This document shows positions 49,528-57,421 of a DNA stretch of 64,000 nucleotides, in pieces. The DNA is from VXRN01 sp963664365. Its GTDB lineage: Bacteria; Chloroflexota; Dehalococcoidia; Lucifugimonadales; UBA1123. Positions within the stretch are counted from its first letter, which is position 1. Each line of letters starts with the position of its first letter. The stretch spans positions 2,852,001 through 2,916,000 of the forward strand of contig OY761144.1 of assembly GCA_963664365.1 (NCBI GenBank), written 5' to 3'. The translations under genes were made by a program, and so were the position numbers. The notes under the pieces are model-generated. The model made no database searches, was not told the origin of the DNA, and was given only the letters and a program-made list of their open reading frames with translations.

Positions 49528-50910
49528 GTGTCTTCATCTGAAGAAGATAAGCAGTTCAAGCTGTCCCGTTTTAGCATCCGCCGCAAATCCACTCAGATAA
49601 ATCTGGGGATTCTGGCGGCGATCCTGCTGGTGATTGCGGGCAGCGCCGCAAGCTATTGTTCTTTCAACCGTGTCGAGGACGCTCTGGGCAGCGACTTGGA
49701 AGACCTGCGCCAGTCCGAGGAGGCGGCCGACGCTTCTTCCGGTGAGCCGATTGAGGAGACGACGCGGGCGATTTCGACGGGGCGGACGCTGTTGTTGGTC
49801 ATAGGGCTGCTCACCATTGCGACGGTTCTTGTCACGACGTATAAGCTGATAACCGTCGGGGTACGATCGGTGGCGCTGGAGGTCTGGATACGGCGGATGG
49901 GCGAGGGGGACTTGGACTATAAGGCTGACGTGGGTGGGCATGACGAGATAACGGAACTGGGAATTGCGCTCGAGGAGCTCAGGCAGCGTTCCATAAGGGT
50001 GTTGCAGCTAAATCTCGTCGAAAAGCTGTCTCGGGATCTCCAGAACAAGAACGATGAGCTTGAGAGCGTCGTTGAAGAGCTCCGGCAAACGCAGGACCAG
50101 ATTGCGGTGCGCCAGAAGTTGGTCGAGCTTGGCGAGTTGACCGCCGGGGTGGCTCACGAGATCAGGAATCCGCTCAACTTCGTGAAGAACTTCTCGGAAG
50201 CGTCGGAAGAGTTGCTGAACGAACTGAAGGAGACGCTGGACAGGTTGGACGGCCTGGACGATGAGACGAGGGAGTATATCTCCGAGGTATCTCAGGACCT
50301 GACCAACAACATGGATCGCATCCGCTCACACGGCGACCGCGCAGATCGCATTGTTCGGGATATGCTGATGCTCGGTCGCGGAGGCGGTCGATACCAACAA
50401 GTTGACATCAACAACCTGCTCACCGAGCGCGCGGCGCTCGCCTACCACAGCGCGCGCGCCCTCGATCCCGAATTCCGGTTGGACATAAGGGAGAACCTCG
50501 ATCCGAATGCGGGCGAAGTGTCGGTTATCTCCGAGGACATGGCCCGCGTGTTTCTGAACATGGTGGGCAACGCCTGTTACGCGACTTCTGAAAAGAGCCA
50601 AGCCTTTGGCATCGACTACGATTTCTACATGCCGACGCTCTGGTTGAAGACGGAGCGACAAGGGGACGAAGTGGAGATACGAATCAGGGATAACGGGGGC
50701 GGCATTCCACAGGACGCTATCGAGAAGATATTCAATCCGTTCTTTACCACAAAGCCCGCGGACAAGGGGACCGGACTGGGGCTGAGTCTCTCGAATGACA
50801 TAGTACGAGAGCATGGCGGCTCGATAACGCCCGTGTCGGAGGTTGGAGAGTACACCGAGATGATAGTTTCCATTCCGGTTATGAGGGAGCGCGCGCCGGC
50901 GGGCGGTTAG
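49528..50910 (+). CDS. Membrane sensor histidine kinase
   Basis: This 460-residue kinase starts at GTG. Two N-terminal helices (about residues 26-46 and 88-110) flank a short ~40-residue extracytoplasmic loop. Next come a HAMP-like segment (GEGDLDYKADVGGHDEITEL) and a coiled coil. The H-box is AHEIRNPLNF (His210), the N-box NMVGNACYAT, G1 DNGGGIP and G2 GTGLGLSLS. No response regulator is encoded nearby. The small sensor loop suggests sensing within or near the membrane. This is inference. Confidence 0.93.
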   Translation: MSSSEEDKQFKLSRFSIRRKSTQINLGILAAILLVIAGSAASYCSFNRVEDALGSDLEDLRQSEEAADASSGEPIEETTRAISTGRTLLLVIGLLTIATVLVTTYKLITVGVRSVALEVWIRRMGEGDLDYKADVGGHDEITELGIALEELRQRSIRVLQLNLVEKLSRDLQNKNDELESVVEELRQTQDQIAVRQKLVELGELTAGVAHEIRNPLNFVKNFSEASEELLNELKETLDRLDGLDDETREYISEVSQDLTNNMDRIRSHGDRADRIVRDMLMLGRGGGRYQQVDINNLLTERAALAYHSARALDPEFRLDIRENLDPNAGEVSVISEDMARVFLNMVGNACYATSEKSQAFGIDYDFYMPTLWLKTERQGDEVEIRIRDNGGGIPQDAIEKIFNPFFTTKPADKGTGLGLSLSNDIVREHGGSITPVSEVGEYTEMIVSIPVMRERAPAGG

Positions 50911-50940
50911 AGGGTCGGCGTCGAGTAGGGGCAGAAATGA

Positions 50941-50968
50941 GTAGGGGCGGTTCGCGAACCGCCCCTAC
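50941..50968. repeat. Perfect palindrome GGGGCGGTTCGCGAACCGCC between convergent genes
   Basis: GTAGGGGCGG-TTCGCGAA-CCGCCCCTAC is a perfect inverted repeat between the histidine kinase stop and the coxM-like stop. It could work as a bidirectional terminator, though without a T-run. The related GGGCGATTCGCGAATCGCCC occurs inside the gene at 41342-42262, so it is a dispersed family. Confidence 0.85.
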
Positions 50969-50992
50969 GCGCATACGGCGGTTAGGTTGGAG

Positions 50993-51874
50993 TTAGCCGG
51001 CGGCCCTCTCGGCGGCGGCGCGGATGGCGCGCAAGGCGAAGACCTTCGTGAGGTGCTCTCGGTACTCGGCGGAGGCGTGGACGTCTTCGTTGAAGTCGAT
51101 TCCGGAGGCGGCAGCCGAGGCGGCGCTGGCGATAACCCCGTCGTCGAGGGAACTGCCCTGAAGGGTAGTTTCGGCGGCGGTCGCTCGGGACGCGCTGGAG
51201 CCGGCGCCGGTGACTCCGATTCGGGCGGAGGCGCATGAGCCGCCTTCGACGGTCAGGGAGACGGCCACGCCGACTATGGCGAAGTGGGACGCCTTGTTGG
51301 CCATCTTGGCGTAGGCCGCGCCGGAGTTGGCGGCCTGGGCGGGGATCCTGATCTCGGTCAGTATCTCGTTGGGCTGGAGCGCGGTGGTGAGCAGATCGAC
51401 GAAGAAGTCGTCGGCTGAAATAGTCCGCGTGTTGACACGGCCCATCACGCCCCTCGAACCGGCGACAAGCTCCGCGCCGAGCGCAAGCATGACGGCGGGC
51501 AGGTCGGCGGCGGGGTCTGAGTGGGCTAGGCTTCCGCCGATGGTGCCCATGTTGCGGACCTGGGGATCGGCGACGCTGGCCGCGGCCTCGGCGAGGACGG
51601 GCGCGTTGGCATGGACAGTCTCGGAGGCGGCAATGTCGTAGTAGGAGGTCATCGCTCCAATGGCGAGACTGCCGCGGTCTTCGCGGATGTAGCTGAGTCC
51701 CTCGACTTTGCCGAGGTCTATGAGGACGCCCGGTTCGGCGAGTCTGAGTTTCATCATGGGTATCAGGCTGTGACCGCCGGCGAGTACCTTGGCATCGTCC
51801 TGGTTGTCGTTCAGCAGGGAGAGGGCTTCTCCGAGGCTGGATGGGGCGTGATAGTCGAAAGTTGCTGCTACCAT
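50993..51874 (-). CDS. CO dehydrogenase/xanthine dehydrogenase-family FAD subunit (CoxM-like)
   Basis: This 293-residue medium subunit of a molybdenum hydroxylase has the FAD-binding motifs LAGGHSLIPMMKLRL (residues 31-45) and MGTIGGSLAHSDPAADLPA (109-127). The C-terminal CO_deh_flav_C domain runs to the end. FAD passes electrons from the Fe-S subunit to an acceptor. The small Fe-S subunit gene is upstream on the same strand, but the catalytic molybdopterin subunit (CoxL) is absent here. The substrate, which CoxL would define, is therefore unknown. Confidence 0.93.
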   Translation of the reverse strand: MVAATFDYHAPSSLGEALSLLNDNQDDAKVLAGGHSLIPMMKLRLAEPGVLIDLGKVEGLSYIREDRGSLAIGAMTSYYDIAASETVHANAPVLAEAAASVADPQVRNMGTIGGSLAHSDPAADLPAVMLALGAELVAGSRGVMGRVNTRTISADDFFVDLLTTALQPNEILTEIRIPAQAANSGAAYAKMANKASHFAIVGVAVSLTVEGGSCASARIGVTGAGSSASRATAAETTLQGSSLDDGVIASAASAAASGIDFNEDVHASAEYREHLTKVFALRAIRAAAERAAG

Positions 51875-51920
51875 CTTTGGATTGGCCTCCTGATAGGGTT
51901 AGTGCGTGATATGGTTCGGC

Positions 51921-51988
51921 TGTTCACCCTCACCCCCGTATCGGAGTACGGGGCAGGCACTAGTCCTCTCCCATCGAGGGAGAGGGGA
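51921..51988. repeat. CACCCTCACCC...GAGGGAGAGGGG dispersed palindrome
   Basis: A copy of the family seen at 28711: CACCCTCACCCCCGTATCGG, GTACGGGGCAGGC, then CCTCTCCCATCGAGGGAGAG. It lies between the coxS-like and coxM-like genes, 120 bases from each or less. It may divide the transcript. Confidence 0.8.
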
Positions 51989-52001
51989 AGTGCGGGGGCG
52001 G

Positions 52002-52469
52002 CTACGCCATCTTGTCGGCGGCGTACTGCACGGCCTTGACAATGTTGTGGTATCCGGTGCAGCGGCAGAAGTTGCCGGCGAGACCGTGGCGTATCTCGGA
52101 CTCGGACGGGCTTGGGTTCTTCTGGAGCAGGTCGTAGGACGACATGATCATGCCGGGTGTGCAGAATCCGCACTGGAGCCCGTGCATCTCCCAGAAGCCT
52201 TCTTGGAGCGGGTGCAGGTCGCCGTTGGAGGCGAGCCCCTCGACGGTGGTGACCTCTCCGCCGTCGGCCTGGACCGCGAAGAGGGTGCAGGACTTGACGG
52301 CGGAGCCGTTGAGAATGACGGTGCAGGCTCCGCAGTTGGAGGTGTCGCATCCGACGTGTGTGCCGGTCAGGTTGAGAACGTCTCGCAGGTATTCGACGAG
52401 CAGGAGCCGAGGCTCGACGTCGGACGTGTGCTGCGCGCCGTTGACTGTTACGGAAATCTCTCGGCCCAT
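52002..52469 (-). CDS. CO dehydrogenase/xanthine dehydrogenase-family 2Fe-2S subunit (CoxS-like)
   Basis: This 155-residue small subunit has two [2Fe-2S] sites. The plant-ferredoxin-type set is Cys41, Cys46, Cys49 and Cys61 (GTHVGCDTSNCGACT and KSCTLF). The second is Cys100, Cys103, Cys135 and Cys137 (LQCGFCTPGM and NFCRCTGYHNI). All eight cysteines are present. The gene is upstream of the FAD subunit, with a repeat-bearing spacer of 127 bases. The catalytic subunit is not found in this window. Confidence 0.95.
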   Translation of the reverse strand: MGREISVTVNGAQHTSDVEPRLLLVEYLRDVLNLTGTHVGCDTSNCGACTVILNGSAVKSCTLFAVQADGGEVTTVEGLASNGDLHPLQEGFWEMHGLQCGFCTPGMIMSSYDLLQKNPSPSESEIRHGLAGNFCRCTGYHNIVKAVQYAADKMA

Positions 52470-52925
52470 CGTATATCCTCCAGTTGGTCATGGTTGGCTG
52501 TCGGGTCGGGCAGGGCCGATTATAACAGCAATTTTCCCGTTAGGCTACAAGGGGTTCAGATTCGACGCCTGGCCCCGTATTGGGGCAGGAGTGGAGTTGT
52601 ACGGGGCGCTGAGGTTGAGTCGTGTCGTATCAACTTAGTTATGTCAGTTACAGTCATCGCGGAAAAAGTTTTTCGTTTTGCCTGCACCTTCTGCACCATC
52701 TGCACCCGCCAAAGCTAGGGTGGAGTCTATTCAGCTTTGGGACCGGGCGCATTTTCGCGAAATCGTTTCTGCACCCGACCTGCACCATCTGCACCCGTTG
52801 CCATCATGGAGTGTACATGGGTTCTGGGAATTAGGATAGCATGGGGGTGGGGAGGGGTGTCAAGAGATTGGCGCTGCTGATAATCTGATGTTGGAACGGA
52901 GACATTCCGACCGGGCGAGGTTGAC
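52470..52925. other. Spacer with TGCACC-rich direct repeats
   Basis: This 456-base spacer contains two copies of TGCACCATCTGCACCCG, at 52692-52708 and 52781-52797. Each is preceded by further CTGCACC units and by an AT-rich GAAA(A)...GTTT stretch. No convincing gene is seen. The small frame at 52622-52834 owes its Cys/His/Pro composition to the repeats. Confidence 0.65.
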
Positions 52926-53174
52926 ATGAAAGACACAATCCTGAATATTCTTGAGCAGTACCTAGTTGGCGAAATGGACATTGACGCGCTTGAAGACCAG
53001 GTGATACCCCTCGCATGGAGTGTCGAGGGAGAAGATGCTGACCTGATCGACGAGTTTGCCGCTGAACTAGCCTATGTCAAAGACGGGGTTTCGGACGAGG
53101 GGATGTTCAGGGAGAGGGTGGTGGGGCTGGTGGCAAGGCATCAGGACAGTGGAGTTCGGGCTGTCGCAGACTAG
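52926..53174 (+). CDS. Small acidic hypothetical protein
   Basis: This 82-residue protein begins MKDTILNILEQYLVGEMDID, followed by ALEDQVIPLAWSVEGEDADL. It is helical and acidic, with GCGAGG 6-11 bases upstream of the start. No domain is recognised. It lies upstream of the AT-rich island but on the opposite strand. Without a partner gene its role cannot be suggested. Confidence 0.55.
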   Translation: MKDTILNILEQYLVGEMDIDALEDQVIPLAWSVEGEDADLIDEFAAELAYVKDGVSDEGMFRERVVGLVARHQDSGVRAVAD

Positions 53175-53394
53175 GCCACGGCTGGACTATGACTCTTTTC
53201 TATTTGCTAGGTCGCCGACCGCGATGGTTTTATCTGTAAACCCGAGTACATTCGTACCCGCCACGGAGCGATTGAACAGCTTGTTGCTTTTATCGCTTGT
53301 GAACTTGCTGAGGACCACCGCATGCCTGCCTATTTCGACTTTCCCTTTGGCTTTCCAGTTGAGGTTGCTAGGAAACTGACTGGTTTAACTTATT

Positions 53395-54372
53395 TCATTC
53401 AATAGTTCCAATGTCGACGCCCCAAACATCGGCGAGATATTGAAGGTATTCTAAAGGAAGAAACTGGCCCCAAGTGTTCTTAAGTAAGAATGGATTACGT
53501 TCCATGCACATGAACACGAAAAGCGATTCAGGTTGAAACAGCAAAGGTGTCACGCTATCGTCATTAGCATAATCTCGAAACACTGAATCAATCATATCCT
53601 TCTTGCTTTCGATAAAATCATCCAAATCATTCGTAAAATTGTCTAGCTCATCTTCTGACAATAGAACATGTATATGCTCAAGAATATGCAAAGACAACTC
53701 TCTGTCATATTCCCTGGCCGTGAGCCGGAAATAATGCCTATCGAGTGCGTCTAGGATTTGCCGTTCCGGAAACCCAGAGAGACCCAACATCACCCTCCGC
53801 GCTTCTGCGATCTGGTTATCAAATAACTCCACCAGCGCACTCTGCAGATGGATCAGTCGCCTTATGTCTGGAGGAGGTTCTTGTGATGGCTTGTACGCAA
53901 GTTCGTGGGATACGTCGGCCCAAAGACTTTGTGCCCGCGTCAGGAGTTGTATCTCGCATAATAATCCTGCAAGTTCATCAGTCTGACACTGATCCAAATT
54001 TTCTGCGGAAAGCTGGACTTCAAAGTGGATCCCCGAGTATCCAAACTGATCAGATGCTAGTGAGGCGGTCTTATCTTCATAGCTACATATGTCAAATAAC
54101 TCAAAAATCAACTCTTTAAATAACTTTAACGAATCGCTATATGTGCATACCACCCTTACTCCCGCTTTATCATGTATGTCTTCAAAAGGATTAGAGTAAC
54201 TCTTTCTTATAGCCTTCTTGATAAAACTATCTATCTCCTTAGTTCTTGCCGTGATGTGACACTCAATACCACGGTGTTTACTCGCCAACCGAATTTCTTT
54301 TTTGATTCGACAGCAAAGGGCTTGATATTTGGGTCGTTCATCTTCCCATCGGTTTCTTAGTTGCTTGAACAC
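53395..54372 (-). CDS. RelA/SpoT-domain nucleotidyltransferase-like protein with unassigned C-terminal part
   Basis: This 325-residue protein starts at GTG, eight bases after the NA37-like gene. The first ~165 residues have RelA/SpoT synthetase features: Arg43 and Lys45 (ARTKEIDSF), EDIHDKAGVRVV (Asp68, Gly71, Arg73), FGYSGIHFEV (Tyr112, His116), and CEIQLLTRAQSLWADVSHEL (Glu140, Gln142). Synthetase residues are thus mostly present, whereas the HD hydrolase domain is absent. The C-terminal ~150 residues, rich in D, E and L, have no family I recognise. Small RelA/SpoT proteins include alarmone synthetases and tRNA- or nucleotide-modifying toxins. Base composition is visibly AT-rich. Confidence 0.75.
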   Translation of the reverse strand: MFKQLRNRWEDERPKYQALCCRIKKEIRLASKHRGIECHITARTKEIDSFIKKAIRKSYSNPFEDIHDKAGVRVVCTYSDSLKLFKELIFELFDICSYEDKTASLASDQFGYSGIHFEVQLSAENLDQCQTDELAGLLCEIQLLTRAQSLWADVSHELAYKPSQEPPPDIRRLIHLQSALVELFDNQIAEARRVMLGLSGFPERQILDALDRHYFRLTAREYDRELSLHILEHIHVLLSEDELDNFTNDLDDFIESKKDMIDSVFRDYANDDSVTPLLFQPESLFVFMCMERNPFLLKNTWGQFLPLEYLQYLADVWGVDIGTIE

Positions 54373-54380
54373 TGTTGCAA

Positions 54381-55481
54381 CTACCTACCCCGCAAAGTGC
54401 GAAGTCTGTCTTCAATCTCCATTCGCGTGAGTTCGTTACGTCCCTCCGAAATTTTCACATACCCTTTCTCCATTGCTTCTGTAGGTACAAATACACCGAT
54501 TCCACTCTCAAAATCTACACTTATTCTTCGTAGACGATTCTTGATTAGCTGTGTGTCTTTTTCAAACGGCCTAAAATCGATTTCGCGTTCGGAAAGCCAG
54601 TCTTTGTAGGCTCTTCGATCATCCAAGTGGAGATTTGTATCTGCAAAGTCAAAAGGATTGACGATTCCTCTTTCATTATTCAACTCAGCTAAAAGAGCAG
54701 TCTCATATTGAGCCTTGAGCACAGGATCAGGAATCTGCGCAATCCATTCTTCTGTGACGTCAAAGAATTGCTTGGTTATGCTTTGCGCTGATTTAAGCAA
54801 CTCGCATCCTAAGAAGCGTTTCAAGAAGAAGTCGGCTACCTGAACGGCTGGGGCGTATCCTCGCTGATTATCTGATACGCGCCCTCGTATCTCTATTAAG
54901 TCTTCAGACAACAGTACAGGAAGAAAAAGACCTGCCTTAAAAACTTTGCTACGCTCAGATAGAATCAAATCACGTATTACATGAAGATTATATGTAGGAC
55001 TACCATTCCATTCAGTGGGCTCTATCCGAACAGCACCTTCACGATTGAGTTTTAATATTGTTATACCCTTTATCTCTCCAATTCGGATCTCCAACAGGCA
55101 TAGAAGACCTGGAGAGTTAACGCCAGTTTGAGAATTATATAAGTGTACAGCAATCTGTTTCGACATCTCAACAAAGTCATCAATATCTCTACCTATTAAG
55201 TACTCTGATAATAAATTAGGGACTGGTGAACTAGCTTCGGTCGCGAACCTCACATCAAATCCTGCGGATTGCAGACTGCCGATCGTTCGCTCGCGGAAGT
55301 AATTTTTGGATTGACGATCCAATTGGCTTTCTACTTCACTATATGTAACTCCTGATGTATACCCTTGGCCGATTCTACTAGGCACATCATGGACTATTGC
55401 CCGTGTAACTTGAAGTGCTCTGATGTCTGTATCCAAGATTATTATCCTCCCATGGTGGGGTACACCAATTTCTGTAAACAT
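54381..55481 (-). CDS. NA37/NdpA-like nucleoid-associated protein
   Basis: This 366-residue protein resembles the 37-kDa nucleoid-associated family (NdpA/YejK-like). It has an N-terminal LQVTRAIVHDVPSR, then MSKQIAVHLYNSQTGVNSPG, LLCLLEIRIGEIKGITILKL, a middle KAGLFLPVLLSEDLIEIRGR, and ADFFLKRFLGCELLKSAQ. My confidence in the family is moderate, since matches are by pattern. It is the upstream gene of a two-gene unit with the RelA/SpoT-domain protein. The codon use and AT-rich DNA differ sharply from neighbouring genes, a sign of transfer. The role may be DNA binding or sensing (inference). Confidence 0.65.
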   Translation of the reverse strand: MFTEIGVPHHGRIIILDTDIRALQVTRAIVHDVPSRIGQGYTSGVTYSEVESQLDRQSKNYFRERTIGSLQSAGFDVRFATEASSPVPNLLSEYLIGRDIDDFVEMSKQIAVHLYNSQTGVNSPGLLCLLEIRIGEIKGITILKLNREGAVRIEPTEWNGSPTYNLHVIRDLILSERSKVFKAGLFLPVLLSEDLIEIRGRVSDNQRGYAPAVQVADFFLKRFLGCELLKSAQSITKQFFDVTEEWIAQIPDPVLKAQYETALLAELNNERGIVNPFDFADTNLHLDDRRAYKDWLSEREIDFRPFEKDTQLIKNRLRRISVDFESGIGVFVPTEAMEKGYVKISEGRNELTRMEIEDRLRTLRGR

Positions 55482-55700
55482 TGATTATCCACGACAGCTT
55501 ACCTGATTTGGTCGGAGAGTGCAAGTAAATCGACGCCGTAGCTTTGACTAGCCAAGAACAAAGGCATCGTATCACATTTTGGCCTGTGTCGAGATTAATT
55601 GTGAAGATTGGTAAGTGCATACTTATAGACTAACATTAGCAGCCTGAGGACAGCGATGTAATTTGGGTTCCGAGATGCGAGTACTATACAGTGCTAGAAT

Positions 55701-56135
55701 CTAAGTGTGGTTCTCGGTATTCGGCGGGGCCTCGATGAACGCAACCAACCTTTCAGTAGTCGCATCTAGGTCCTGCAATTCACACTCCCACACAGCCATC
55801 ACTTCCCAGCCACTAGCTTTCAGCAGTTCTGTGTTCCGCTCGTCTCTCGCTCTGTTGCGGTCCAGCTTCGATACCCAATAGTCGCGGTTGGTAGCCGGGA
55901 TACGGACACGCGAACATCCTGAATGATTATGCCAGAAGCACCCATTCACAAATACGACTTTTCGACGTGACGGAAAAACCAAGTCCGGCCGACCGGGTAA
56001 ATCGGCCCTGTGGAGCCTGTAGCGGTATCCAAGTCCGTGCAATAGTCGGCGAACTTTCATCTCAGGTTTCATGCCCTTCGACTTGACATTCGCCATGATA
56101 CGGCTGCGGACTTCAGGAGATACTGTGTCTGGCAT
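55701..56135 (-). CDS. vsr: Very short patch repair (Vsr) endonuclease
   Basis: This 144-residue protein starts at MPDTVSPEVRSRIMANVKSK. The frame is open 11 codons more upstream, but the family starts here. It carries Asp51 in GRPDLVFPSRR and NGCFWHNH (His69, His71), the positions used by E. coli Vsr, and SGWEVMAVWECEL. Vsr nicks T:G mismatches produced by deamination of 5-methylcytosine, which fits its location 117 bases downstream of the methyltransferase gene on the same strand. The length is normal. Confidence 0.95.
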   Translation of the reverse strand: MPDTVSPEVRSRIMANVKSKGMKPEMKVRRLLHGLGYRYRLHRADLPGRPDLVFPSRRKVVFVNGCFWHNHSGCSRVRIPATNRDYWVSKLDRNRARDERNTELLKASGWEVMAVWECELQDLDATTERLVAFIEAPPNTENHT

Positions 56136-56252
56136 ATCAGGTCTGGCCGTCAGAGGAATGTAACCCAACTCGGCGAGTATTGAAGGGAGCGAAGAATCTG
56201 TTCGGCGTCAAGGACACCTGGCTTTCTTACCTCGAATGAACGGGCGGAGGCG

Positions 56253-57269
56253 CTAACTTGTCGAATGACTGTGAACAGAATAACCGAGTCCGGCATTCGC
56301 CCCAGTGGATACGGCGTCGGGCTGTTCCACCCGCCGCGCAATCTCGGTCGCTGATAGGCCATATAGCACGTTCTCCAGAACTGCTCTTACAACCGGCACG
56401 GGTACAGCATTACCCGTCTGCTTTCGGATCTGCTGATAGGAGCCGGGCAACTCGAAGGATTCAGGGAATCCTTGCAGCCTTAGCATTTCCCTGGGAGTCA
56501 ACCGCCTTTCGCCATTCACCAGTAGGTAGTTGTATGACGCTCCGGCCCTCAGAGCGCACGAGAACGGATGGCTGGAGACGTTGCCGCCCTTATTCTCGTG
56601 CCAGACCGAAAGGTCGTACTGACTCTCGTGGATAGCCTGCCGCTTGCGTCGTATGTCTTCGCTGGCAAAGTATTGGCTTGGGACGTTTGACTCGATTATC
56701 GTTTCTAGTGTTGGGGTGTCCGACACGGGTTTGGGCCAGTCGAACGGTATCGAGTGATCACGGAACCCCACTATGAACGTTCGCTCGCGCTTCTGGGGCA
56801 GGCCGAAGTCCAAGGCGTTCAGGACCATCCATTCGGTGCGATAGCCAAGCTCTCGCAACACCTCTAGTATCCGCGATAGGGTTCTGCCTCGGTTGTGCGT
56901 GGATAACTGGCGAACGTTTTCCAGCAAGAAGGCGGTTGGACGTTTGGCGTCGATCGTCTCGGCTATGTTGAAGAAAAGGGTCCCCCGGACATCATCAAAT
57001 CCTCTCATCGGTCCTATAATGCTAAATGGCTGACAAGGAAAGCCCGCAAACAGGATGTCATGTTCGGGGATGTCGTTAGGATGAATCGCGGTGATATCGC
57101 CAGCCGGCTCAATGCCGAAGTTATAGTGGTAGGCTCGTCTGGCCTCTGCGTCAATGTCAGATGCAAAGACGCACCGCATCCCCAAATCATCTGCGGCAAC
57201 GTGGAAGCCGCCTATCCCGCAGAACAGATCGGAGAACGTAATCTCCGAACTGGTTTCGCACGTTACCAA
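56253..57269 (-). CDS. DNA (cytosine-5) methyltransferase
   Basis: This 338-residue C5 methyltransferase starts at TTG. Motif I is FSDLFCGIGGFHVAADDLG, motif IV FAGFPCQPFS (nucleophile Cys79), motif VI LLENVRQL (Glu117, Asn118), motif VIII QKRERTFIVG, and motifs IX-X LRLQGFPESF and KQTGNAVPVPVV. The specificity region is short. No cognate restriction gene is seen unless one of the two AT-rich genes downstream plays that part. It pairs with vsr. Confidence 0.96.
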   Translation of the reverse strand: MVTCETSSEITFSDLFCGIGGFHVAADDLGMRCVFASDIDAEARRAYHYNFGIEPAGDITAIHPNDIPEHDILFAGFPCQPFSIIGPMRGFDDVRGTLFFNIAETIDAKRPTAFLLENVRQLSTHNRGRTLSRILEVLRELGYRTEWMVLNALDFGLPQKRERTFIVGFRDHSIPFDWPKPVSDTPTLETIIESNVPSQYFASEDIRRKRQAIHESQYDLSVWHENKGGNVSSHPFSCALRAGASYNYLLVNGERRLTPREMLRLQGFPESFELPGSYQQIRKQTGNAVPVPVVRAVLENVLYGLSATEIARRVEQPDAVSTGANAGLGYSVHSHSTS

Positions 57270-57421
57270 TATCGGCTCCTGACTTAGCGGATAGAACGTG
57301 TCGATTTAGATTTCAGGCAATGTCGTTCGTATAGGCCGGCCAAGCAGTCACTTGTTCGTTTTTCCAGAATCAGCGACATCATACCAGGCAGCTTCACGAA
57401 TGACTAGATTACTCCGCGCTT

